DNA from: Bacillota bacterium
GTDB taxonomy: Bacteria > Bacillota > Bacilli > Alicyclobacillales > SLC66
Assembly: GCA_021821025.1 (NCBI GenBank)
Contig: JAKACY010000004.1
Span: 1 to 34,046, forward strand
Reading direction: 5' to 3'
Length of the DNA stretch: 34,046 nucleotides
Under the pieces are notes generated by a model, which saw only the letters and a program-made list of their open reading frames with translations, had not been told where the DNA came from and made no database searches. Position 1 is the stretch's first letter; the number at the start of each line of letters is the position of its first letter. Position numbers and translations under genes: made by a program. This document shows, in pieces, positions 1-6,108 of this stretch.

Positions 1-474
1 CACATGATGCTCCTTCGCATATCGCTTCATGGCATACGGAAGGTCCTCGGAAGCCCCCGCAGAATCAACTCCGCTAACCCTTCCGCCGCTGCCGATCATG
101 AGCCCGATTTCGCCCGCATTGCCTCTTATCACGGTCAAATGCAGCCGTGAAGCGACATCAGCCGCCGTCTGCGTGCGGTATGGCGTTGCACCCACACCCA
201 CAGGGTCGAACACAATTGGCACACCAGCCTCGTTGGCGCTCTTTCCGGCGACAAGCATCGCAGACACGAGCGAGGGGTTCAGCGTGCCCATATTTAACGC
301 GAGCGCGCCTGAAATCTGCGCCATATCGCTGACTTCTTCATGTGCATAGGCCATGACGGGCGATGCTCCGATGGCTAGCACTGCATTGGCCACGATGTTG
401 TTCACCACTAGGTTTGTCATATTGTGCACAAGTGGCCGGGACCTCCGAACTTGATTTAGCAACTGACCAATCAT
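1..474 (-). CDS. thiM: Hydroxyethylthiazole kinase, 3' end cut by window edge
   Basis: This gene is absent from the ORF track because it runs off the left edge. I translated it from the minus strand. It begins MIGQLLNQVRRSRPLVHNMT and continues through NNIVANAVLAIGASPVMA, GVPIVFDPVGVGAT and RGNAGEIG, the standard ThiM fold and nucleotide-binding signatures. ThiM phosphorylates 4-methyl-5-hydroxyethylthiazole in the cytoplasm to salvage the thiazole half of thiamine. About 158 residues are visible of a family length near 270. The ATG lies inside the ATGA that also holds the TGA of thiD, so the two genes are translationally coupled in one operon under the TPP riboswitch. The + strand ORFs in the track here are shadows. 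Confidence 0.93.
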   Translation of the reverse strand, partial: MIGQLLNQVRRSRPLVHNMTNLVVNNIVANAVLAIGASPVMAYAHEEVSDMAQISGALALNMGTLNPSLVSAMLVAGKSANEAGVPIVFDPVGVGATPYRTQTAADVASRLHLTVIRGNAGEIGLMIGSGGRVSGVDSAGASEDLPYAMKRYAKEHHV

Positions 475-1400
475 ATGATGCTGTCCTCCCATGGAATCCA
501 TTTTCCATTCGATAGCAAATAAGAACCCTGTTTCATATCTGCCTGGGCCAATGTGATTTTCGCGCTATGATCCGTCGGTCCATGACCTGCGCCTATATCC
601 CAAGTTGCCGCCTGAACGAGTGCTTCATGGACGAAAGCCTTCGCTGTTGCGATCGCTTGTAGCGGCGAGGCTCCACGAGCGAGCATGGACGTGATGGCAG
701 ATGAAAAGGTGCAGCCGGTTCCATGGCTCTTCACGGTCGCAATTCGGGGCGTCGCGAGCGCGGTGAATCCCGATTCTTTATCGAAAACGACATCGATCGC
801 CCACTTCGCCATGCCTTGCGTGATGCCGTTCTCTGCGTCTTGTTGCATCATATGTCCGCCTTTGATCACGACGATCTGTGGGCCCATGGCGGCGATGTCC
901 ACAGCCGCGCGCTTACAGCTGGTAAATGAGTCCAGTGTGTACCCACAAAGCTCCTCGGCTTCAGGAATATTCGGCGTGACGATGGCGGCAAGGGGCAATA
1001 AATCATCTCTCATGGCCGCGATAGCATGCCTTTTGAGCAAGGATGCCCCTCCCTTTGCGACCATCACAGGGTCGACGACGAGATAGGGTGGTCTTACTTC
1101 AGCCAGAAATGCTGCAACTTCATGGATTATCTCTGCTGAGGACAACATTCCTGTCTTGATGGCATCAGCGCCGATGTCTTGCATCACGGACTGCAATTCT
1201 TGTCTCACAAAGGCTGGGTCGAGTTCGGCGATACCTTGCACACCGAGGGTATTTTGCGCTGTGACCGCCGTGATCACGGATGTCCCGTACACCTGAAACT
1301 GGTGCATGGTTTTGAGATCAGCCTGAACACCTGCACCACCCCCGGAATCCGACCCTGCGATCGTTAAGGCTCTTACCACATGCCCGGCATCAATATACAT
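471..1400 (-). CDS. thiD: Hydroxymethylpyrimidine/phosphomethylpyrimidine kinase
   Basis: ThiD phosphorylates HMP and HMP-P to HMP-PP for thiamine synthesis. The protein has the ribokinase-fold signature AGSDSGGGAGVQADLKT near residues 16-32, the VDPVMVAKGG segment in the middle, and the anion-hole/catalytic motif VKSHGTGCTFSSA near residues 223-235. At 309 residues it is about 40 longer than usual. The extra length is a C-terminal tail (from about KITLAQADMKQG on) that I cannot assign. The ATG overlaps the end of tenA by 11 bases, and the TGA overlaps the ATG of thiM, so the three genes form one cotranscribed unit. Identification is secure. Confidence 0.95.
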   Translation of the reverse strand: MYIDAGHVVRALTIAGSDSGGGAGVQADLKTMHQFQVYGTSVITAVTAQNTLGVQGIAELDPAFVRQELQSVMQDIGADAIKTGMLSSAEIIHEVAAFLAEVRPPYLVVDPVMVAKGGASLLKRHAIAAMRDDLLPLAAIVTPNIPEAEELCGYTLDSFTSCKRAAVDIAAMGPQIVVIKGGHMMQQDAENGITQGMAKWAIDVVFDKESGFTALATPRIATVKSHGTGCTFSSAITSMLARGASPLQAIATAKAFVHEALVQAATWDIGAGHGPTDHSAKITLAQADMKQGSYLLSNGKWIPWEDSII

Positions 1401-2085
1401 AAGCTGACTCCACTGGCACCGGCCAATGTTCTAACGTATAAGCCATCTCAAAGAACTTGTACTCCATTTGGCAACTGGTGAGAAAGGCATTTTGCATGCT
1501 GCGAAGTTCATCCGCACTCGCATTCTTAGCAATCTGATCGAGAGCGTCAATCAGTTCTTTTAGACCGACAGCCATCCTGTCATCAGCGTAAAAGGAAATC
1601 CAGTCATAAAAGAGATGATTAGAAGTTGGTTGAAGCGTTTTTTGCATGGTTTTTGCGATGTCAACATAGATCCAATGACAGGGGAGAAGGACCGCGATGA
1701 TGTCTCCGAGTTGACCCATTTGAGCTGTGCTCAGCATATGAGTAGCATAATGTTGGGCAGTTGGGGCCATTTGCCGACTATCATGCAGCATATCGTAATC
1801 CACGCCTGCTACTTTGCAAAAGTTCAGGTGCGCCGTGATCTCACCGTTTAGCACCAGGTCAATTCTGCGGTGGAAAAGTTGCATAAAGGATTGATCAGGC
1901 GATTTGGCGATGGCTAGTCCATACACTTTAGCGTAAGTGCTGAGATACTGAATATCTTGTCGTACATAGTGTATAAGGGCGCTTGGTTCAACGGACTGCT
2001 TCGCGATGCCATCTATAAAAGGGTGAGCGAGAACAGCTTTGAAGATAGAATCCGCCTGCTCACGTAAACGAGAGGAAAAAGTCAA
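1390..2085 (-). CDS. tenA: Aminopyrimidine aminohydrolase / thiaminase II
   Basis: TenA hydrolyses aminomethyl-pyrimidine breakdown products of thiamine to HMP, feeding ThiD. Family features are HPFIDGIA near the N terminus, YVRQDIQYLSTYAKVY, the active-site Cys segment LLPCHWIYVDIA and the C-terminal EYKFFEMAY acidic site. The track starts at 2151 (253 aa), but its first 22 codons lie in the riboswitch leader. I prefer the TTG at 2085, eight bases after a perfect AAGGAGG, which gives 231 residues, the normal TenA size. That SD sits in a perfect hairpin (see separate entry). First gene of the thi operon. The function is well supported; the TTG start is inferred. Confidence 0.93.
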   Translation of the reverse strand: MTFSSRLREQADSIFKAVLAHPFIDGIAKQSVEPSALIHYVRQDIQYLSTYAKVYGLAIAKSPDQSFMQLFHRRIDLVLNGEITAHLNFCKVAGVDYDMLHDSRQMAPTAQHYATHMLSTAQMGQLGDIIAVLLPCHWIYVDIAKTMQKTLQPTSNHLFYDWISFYADDRMAVGLKELIDALDQIAKNASADELRSMQNAFLTSCQMEYKFFEMAYTLEHWPVPVESAYVY

Positions 2086-2091
2086 AATATA

Positions 2092-2110
2092 GGCCTCCTT
2101 GTTAGAGGCC
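2092..2110 (-). promoter_or_regulatory. SD-sequestering hairpin of the thi leader
   Basis: On the minus strand GGCCTC and GAGGCC form a perfect 6-bp stem around a 7-base loop, and the tenA ribosome site AAGGAGG overlaps the loop and 3' arm. It is the likely expression platform of the upstream TPP riboswitch, acting on translation. Upstream, GCCCTTTCC (2124-2132) can pair with GGAAAG-U-GGC at the 3' edge of the aptamer, which would compete with aptamer helix P1. That switching scheme is inferred from base pairing only. Confidence 0.6.
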
Positions 2111-2157
2111 GCCAGGGGAAAAGGGAAAGGGCGTGACTGAAGTATAATCAAAAAATC

Positions 2158-2250
2158 ATGCCACTTTCCTACGCTGGTATTATCCAGATCAGGTGCTAAG
2201 GGTTCAAGGACGAAGTCCTGTGTCTCAGCAAAGTGCTCCCCTAGTGGCTC
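2158..2250 (-). promoter_or_regulatory. TPP riboswitch (THI element)
   Basis: The minus strand carries the conserved THI-box blocks in order: CTAGGGGAGC, GCTGAGA, ACCCTT, ACCTGATCTGGATAATACC and AGCGTAGGAAAGTGG. GCCACT (2243-2248) and AGTGGC (2160-2165) close helix P1. The variable arm is a short GGACTTCGTCC hairpin. Its position just upstream of tenA-thiD-thiM matches its known role of turning off thiamine genes when TPP is abundant. The downstream SD hairpin suggests translational control. Confidence 0.96.
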
Positions 2251-2264
2251 TCTCTTATAGATTT

Positions 2265-2293
2265 ACTATAGCACGCTGCTCGTGCGGCAGCAA
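2265..2293 (-). promoter_or_regulatory. SigA-type promoter of the thi operon
   Basis: On the minus strand TTGCTG (-35) and TATAGT (-10) are separated by exactly 17 bases. The predicted start falls a few bases before the TPP aptamer, as expected for a riboswitch-led transcript. The spacer contains the inverted repeat GCACG/CGTGC, whose meaning is unknown. Confidence 0.75.
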
Positions 2294-2306
2294 TGTAAGC
2301 TCTAGC

Positions 2307-2525
2307 CTAGCTGCGCATGGACTGCGCTTTGTTGCGGCGATAGGCGATTTTGGCTGAAGCAAGAATGTTGCCCGTCATCCAGATGCCAAGGAGCAGCGTG
2401 GGGATACCGGTGATCAGGCCCACCCAGTGTTGTTTTGTGATCGCATCATAGACCAGACCTGTGCCGTAGATGCCCAGTCCTAATGATAACAACCAAACGA
2501 TCCACAGGCGAATACCTTTGAACAT
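2307..2525 (-). CDS. Small two-TM membrane protein of the cytochrome b locus
   Basis: This 72-residue protein has two hydrophobic segments (about residues 5-28 and 35-57) joined by a short polar loop (YDAITKQHWVG). It ends in a basic tail (AYRRNKAQSMRS) expected on the cytoplasmic side. A perfect AAGGAGGTCG ribosome site precedes the ATG by a normal distance. It is the last gene of the minus-strand cytochrome b cluster, about 35 bases after the preceding gene, so cotranscription is likely. I do not recognise a family. An accessory or assembly subunit of the membrane complex is a guess from context. Confidence is high that it is a real gene, low for function. Confidence 0.75.
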   Translation of the reverse strand: MFKGIRLWIVWLLSLGLGIYGTGLVYDAITKQHWVGLITGIPTLLLGIWMTGNILASAKIAYRRNKAQSMRS

Positions 2526-2559
2526 GTCACTTCGACCTCCTTACAGAATCCGCTTGATG

Positions 2560-3666
2560 CTATGCGTGCAGCGGTGAGCGTACAGAAGCAGCCGGTTCTT
2601 TTTGTTGATAGCAGTTTGGTGTGACGTTCTTGCTTGCTACAGGCGTCCTCGTATCTTTAAACTCTTTTTCGCATGATGCGCGCAAGGCACACGTTTCACA
2701 TAAGCGATTTTTCTCCAGTCGGTTATACCAATCCCGCCAGATGATACGGTGAACTGGCAGTGCGCGTGGCAGTTTATTCAACCCTGGGATAAATGGAACC
2801 AGGATGAGGAGGAAGAATAAAAGACCTACAGTATAAGCTGCTGCTTGGTCGCCAGCCGATGAGGTGTTCCAAGGCGGAATCTGGTAAAAGAAGGTGTACG
2901 GTGTCAGCCACCATGGACCTGGAAACGCCGACTCATCGTGGTTGATGCCCCATTGTTCGCCAGACATGTCGAGTTGATTTGCAATCTTATGCAGCGCCTG
3001 GCCCTGTAAAAATAACAGGTCGTTTTGTACGTTGTAACGGTACACGCCATTGTTGGTCTCATGGTTCAACGCGCCAGACAACAGGCCAGAGCGTGCCAAC
3101 TGCAGTTCATACTGCATCATGGTTGCTACTGGACCGTACTGGCCGGGCGCTACCATCACATTGCCGTTTGCGACAGTCGCGTGATTCAGCGCATTTTGCA
3201 AGTTTTGATCCCAAGACTGCTGCTGCGTATAGCTCGCTGTAGCGTAAGTATGGATCGCCTGCGACAATGCCTGGTTGCCGCTAGCCTGCGCGAGCATTGT
3301 GAGCGGCCCGATGACGTCGTCTTGCGCGGTATTTACAGGGTACGGTATGCCCCACCAAGTTTGCGGAGAGAAGCCGTACAATGATTGAATACTACCGGCG
3401 TTGCCATGCCAACCGTTGTTATATGGGGGCCCGTAAGATGCAATCGATCCAGATCCATTCAGATCACCAAGCGCTGTTTGTTCGATGACAACAGGCATTG
3501 TTTTCGATACCGCCTCGTTCGTCACGGCGGGACGGTATGGTGCACCCCAAATGCCAGCCACGACTAGGACTAAAACGGCCACGATAACGAGGCTGATCGT
3601 CCCTTCCTTTAACAGATCGAACTCTTTGGTAGGGAAGCGGAGTGAATCCCTTGTGAATCTTTTCAT
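2560..3666 (-). CDS. Membrane protein with large exported domain and C-terminal Cys cluster, cytochrome b partner
   Basis: About 368 residues. A TM helix near residues 25-43 (ISLVIVAVLVLVVAGIWGAPY) is followed by a roughly 230-residue Gln/Asn/Tyr-rich region expected outside the membrane. A second TM helix lies near 277-297 (VGLLFFLLILVPFIPGL), then a cytoplasmic tail containing CETCALRASC plus a distal Cys in TPNCYQQ. It lacks the PEWY motif and three-helix layout of subunit IV (PetD), so it is not a normal b6f or bc1 C-terminal half. The TGA of the cytochrome b gene overlaps this ATG by one base (TGATG), so the products are probably made together and act as one complex. The track uses TTG at 3669; ATG at 3666 is preferred. 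The C-X2-C-X6-C spacing could bind a metal or Fe-S cluster (inference). Confidence 0.75.
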   Translation of the reverse strand: MKRFTRDSLRFPTKEFDLLKEGTISLVIVAVLVLVVAGIWGAPYRPAVTNEAVSKTMPVVIEQTALGDLNGSGSIASYGPPYNNGWHGNAGSIQSLYGFSPQTWWGIPYPVNTAQDDVIGPLTMLAQASGNQALSQAIHTYATASYTQQQSWDQNLQNALNHATVANGNVMVAPGQYGPVATMMQYELQLARSGLLSGALNHETNNGVYRYNVQNDLLFLQGQALHKIANQLDMSGEQWGINHDESAFPGPWWLTPYTFFYQIPPWNTSSAGDQAAAYTVGLLFFLLILVPFIPGLNKLPRALPVHRIIWRDWYNRLEKNRLCETCALRASCEKEFKDTRTPVASKNVTPNCYQQKEPAASVRSPLHA

Positions 3667-4277
3667 CAACGACCACCGCCTTTTTTCATCTTAGCTGGAT
3701 ACGGTGGAACAACGCCCATTCGGCGAACCGCCACGAGGTGCCATGCGACCAGCAGGATCAAAATGGCGGGTAAAACGGCGATGTGTAAGCCGTAGATTTG
3801 GCCGTTATTGAGCGCGTTAAAAAATCCGTCAAGGCCAGCGCCGTTAAATGCGTCTTTGCTTTGAACCTGATTCCACTGCGAAAAGAAATCGCCGCGAGAT
3901 AGATACCCAGTGAAAGCAGTCACGACAGATACGCCAAATGATAACGCGCCTAAAACCCATGTAAAACTTCTGCCTTCGCGCCATGAACCCATGAAAAATT
4001 GTCCAACCAAGTGCATAGTCATGAAGAAGAAAAATGCCTGTACGCTCCAAAAGTGAACACTGCGAAAGTAGTCGCCCATCACGGATGACTGATACCAGAG
4101 AGGTCCTTTGGATGCCATGATAATTCCAGAAACGATAACGATGACCAAGCTACTCAGTGTGAGTACTCCGAAGCTATATACGAGCGATGAAACATAAATA
4201 GGTTGCTCTGATGGGAGAAGCTTTTCCCACGCAAGCTGCTCAGATACTTTGGTCCGAACTTGCGTTGTCCAGTTCAT
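3666..4277 (-). CDS. Cytochrome b6-like di-heme membrane protein
   Basis: This 203-residue, four-helix protein matches the N-terminal half of cytochrome b. Helix B holds two His 14 residues apart (VHFWSVQAFFFFMTMH) and helix D two His 15 apart (LHIAVLPAILILLVAWH), the pattern expected for two b hemes as in cytochrome b6. The position that carries the heme-c-binding Cys in b6 (FYC in the family) reads VYS here, so a third covalent heme is unlikely. No Rieske protein, cytochrome c or PetD gene is nearby. It probably takes electrons from menaquinol. The start overlaps the upstream miniprotein stop by ATGA, and its stop overlaps the next ATG. Confidence 0.88.
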   Translation of the reverse strand: MNWTTQVRTKVSEQLAWEKLLPSEQPIYVSSLVYSFGVLTLSSLVIVIVSGIIMASKGPLWYQSSVMGDYFRSVHFWSVQAFFFFMTMHLVGQFFMGSWREGRSFTWVLGALSFGVSVVTAFTGYLSRGDFFSQWNQVQSKDAFNGAGLDGFFNALNNGQIYGLHIAVLPAILILLVAWHLVAVRRMGVVPPYPAKMKKGGGR

Positions 4278-4390
4278 TTATGGTTTTTCTCCTTTCCATG
4301 TGGATACTTTGCAACAGCGAATATGGCAAAAACAATCAGCCATAAGAAGCCGGCATAATAATTGGGCCAGGCGTTCGCCAGATCGACCAT
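4274..4390 (-). CDS. 38-residue single-TM miniprotein, not in ORF track
   Basis: Below the track cut-off. The minus strand reads MVDLANAWPNYYAGFLWLIV, then a hydrophobic stretch ending VAKYPHGKEKNHK. It has one TM helix (about residues 13-27), an aromatic N-terminal face and a basic C-terminal tail. A strong AAGGAG site lies eight bases before the ATG. The TGA overlaps the ATG of the cytochrome b6-like gene (ATGA), the typical sign of translational coupling. Small single-helix subunits are common in cytochrome b complexes (the Pet small subunits), so it may be a subunit of this one. That role is inference; the coding call rests on the SD, the overlap and the TM pattern. Confidence 0.75.
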   Translation of the reverse strand: MVDLANAWPNYYAGFLWLIVFAIFAVAKYPHGKEKNHK

Positions 4391-4470
4391 TTGCTTATCT
4401 CCTTTCTGGCTTGATGCGCGATATTATCGGTGGATCTACTATCCAAATTAATACAAATAGCTGTCACCAC

Positions 4471-4486
4471 TGTGATATTGGTCACG
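4471..4486. promoter_or_regulatory. CRP/FNR-family-like operator
   Basis: TGTGATATTGGTCACG fits the TGTGA-N6-TCAC(A) consensus of CRP/FNR regulators. It lies about 90 bases before the first gene of the cytochrome b locus. If TAATAT at 4421-4426 is the -10, the site centre is near -62, a known activator position. The protein that binds is not in the window. Confidence 0.4.
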
Positions 4487-4594
4487 CAAGGCCATGTATG
4501 TTTAATTAACATTCAATGAATTAATTACGACATTACGAACAGGTCCGTTACATCGGTAATTAATCTGCGTTATTACAATACTTCATGAACGGCT

Positions 4595-4610
4595 TGTGTA
4601 ACATGGCACA
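4595..4610. promoter_or_regulatory. Second weaker CRP/FNR-like palindrome
   Basis: TGTGTAACATGGCACA keeps the outer TGTG-N8-CACA of the same consensus, with a wider inverted repeat TTGTG/CACAA. Its centre is 124 bases from the first site. It may be a weaker or upstream site, or chance. Confidence 0.25.
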
Positions 4611-4824
4611 AACGGATCGGTGTGCTAGTCGTATATGACCATCTTGAAGCGGCGTTATGAGATAAATAGGTTGGTATACAATCGGTTGTCTTGGAAAAAG
4701 AACCAGATCACGCGGCTCATTTTGTGATCGACGACCGGGATATGTGGTGATTGGAGAGCGGATTAACATAGGTGGTCACTATACAATCCATTTCATGAGT
4801 AGAATTTTGGCAGTGGTTTCATAC

Positions 4825-4854
4825 TTGCTTACGAAAACGTTTTGGTAGTATACT
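4825..4854 (+). promoter_or_regulatory. lacI promoter with internal LacI-type operator
   Basis: TTGCTT (-35) and TATACT (-10) are 18 bases apart. The palindrome AAAACGTTTT (4834-4843, within CGAAAACGTTTTGG) fills the spacer. An operator at this place blocks RNA polymerase, so the LacI protein probably represses its own gene. The centre AACGTT matches the better palindrome before the glycosidase gene. Confidence 0.65.
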
Positions 4855-4891
4855 CGCGTCATAAGGAAATCGTATTCAATGGGGTGATCGT

Positions 4892-5896
4892 GTGCCGGTT
4901 ACGATTCGTGACGTAGCTAGGGCGGCGGGCGTCTCCATCACGACAGTATCAAGAGCATTGAATGGGTACGAAGATGTAGGGGCTGACACAAGGCGCAAAG
5001 TGGAGCGGGTTGCTGCAGAGCTGAAGTATCGGCCAAGCGCCATCGCTCGAAGTCTCGTCATGAACCGAACTAAAACCATCGGACTGTTGGTGTCAGAGTT
5101 AACGAAGGAGCACTCGGGACACCACTTTATGTTTGGTGTTCTATATGGCATTCATGATCGACTTGCAGAGTTAGGGTATGATCTTGTTTTGGTCAGCACT
5201 ACGACTGCTAGGCAACGCCTTGTGAGCTATCTTACGTTCTGCACAGAGCGGCGTCTTGATGGCGTCATCGTGATGGGAATCCGCATGGATGATCCATATA
5301 TCCAAGAGGTGTTGGACTCTGGGTTTCCTAGTGTCGTAATCGACGTCCCTTTGCTTAGTGAACGCTGTGGATACGTCATGACTGACAATGTATTTGGTGC
5401 TAAGTTGGCCGTGAGACACCTATTTGCAAAGGGTCATCGCGTAATCGGTTTTGTGAACGGCCACGTGCAGGCTGCAGTAAGTCGTGAGCGAAGATGCGGG
5501 TATGAGGAGGCCATGGCAGAATGCGGGCTAGTGGGCGATCCTGATTGGCAATTTGTGAGCGATTTTACGGAGCGCGGCGGCATGGAGGGTTGCAAGACTC
5601 TGCTGGAGAAAAATCCTGATATGACCGCTATCTTCTTCGCCAGTGATCTGATGGCTATGGGGGGACTACGGCACGCCCAAGCGGTCGGGCTAAAGGTGCC
5701 GTCAGATCTATCCGTGGTAGGATTTGATGACATCGAACTGTCCCAATATGTGACTCCTTCGCTATCGACGATACATCAAAAGCGCTACGAGATGGGTACG
5801 GTAGCGGCAGACATGCTGGTTGGTATGCTAGATCAAGGCAAAGCGCCGGAAGGGCGCCTGCTCTCACCGCAGTTGTTCGAGCGCCAAAGCACGTGA
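4892..5896 (+). CDS. LacI-family transcriptional regulator
   Basis: 334 residues. The N-terminal helix-turn-helix and hinge read TIRDVARAAGVSITTVSRAL and KYRPSAIARSL, the LacI/GalR signature. Next comes a periplasmic-binding-like effector domain (TKTIGLLVSEL, DGVIVMGI, GYVMTDN, FFASDLMAMGGL, VPSDLSVVGFDDIELS and TPSLSTIHQ). Start is GTG after GGGGTGA. The gene leads a plus-strand carbohydrate locus, and related AACGTT-centred palindromes lie in its own promoter and before the next gene. It therefore probably senses the imported sugar or its product and represses the locus. The effector cannot be told from sequence. Confidence 0.92.
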   Translation: MPVTIRDVARAAGVSITTVSRALNGYEDVGADTRRKVERVAAELKYRPSAIARSLVMNRTKTIGLLVSELTKEHSGHHFMFGVLYGIHDRLAELGYDLVLVSTTTARQRLVSYLTFCTERRLDGVIVMGIRMDDPYIQEVLDSGFPSVVIDVPLLSERCGYVMTDNVFGAKLAVRHLFAKGHRVIGFVNGHVQAAVSRERRCGYEEAMAECGLVGDPDWQFVSDFTERGGMEGCKTLLEKNPDMTAIFFASDLMAMGGLRHAQAVGLKVPSDLSVVGFDDIELSQYVTPSLSTIHQKRYEMGTVAADMLVGMLDQGKAPEGRLLSPQLFERQST

Positions 5897-6060
5897 TTTA
5901 TATTGAGTGATTATTTTATACAAACATAGTTCGACTTTTGGAGCTACCTGCGCAGATATCGATGCACTTTGCGGTATCAAGCCGGGACGACTATAGGATT
6001 GCGACATGGTCGAGGTACTGTATGAACGACCCGAGATATTTGCATACATTCTTGTGGGTA

Positions 6061-6076
6061 TCCGAAACGTTTCGGA
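6061..6076. promoter_or_regulatory. 16-bp perfect LacI-type operator
   Basis: TCCGAAACGTTTCGGA is a perfect palindrome 32 bases before the preferred glycosidase start. It has the central CG pair and size typical of LacI/GalR operators and shares its core with the site in the lacI promoter. A possible promoter upstream is TTGCGA-N16-TATGAA (about 5999-6026), which would place the operator downstream of the start as a roadblock. The promoter part is weak. Confidence 0.7.
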
Positions 6077-6108
6077 AAGCCGAATAGGATATGGGAGAGG
6101 GAGACAAT

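Larger units (their letters stand above)
4391..4891. other. 500-base divergent intergenic region
   Basis: No convincing gene lies here. The region separates the minus-strand cytochrome b locus from lacI. It holds two CRP/FNR-like palindromes, an AT-rich 7/7 inverted repeat TAATTAA...TTAATTA (4503-4527), an inverted repeat GATCAC-N12-GTGATC (4706-4729) and the lacI promoter. TAATAT at 4421-4426 (minus strand) is a possible -10 for the cytochrome locus, without a good -35. The minus-strand ORF 4560-4769 lacks an SD and looks like chance. Confidence 0.6.

Noticed and set aside
29-349. 106-residue plus ORF at the left edge
   Set aside because: Antisense of thiM, which translates cleanly on the other strand.
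4560-4769. 69-residue minus-strand ORF in the divergent intergenic region
   Set aside because: No SD, no hydrophobic or domain pattern, overlaps regulatory palindromes.
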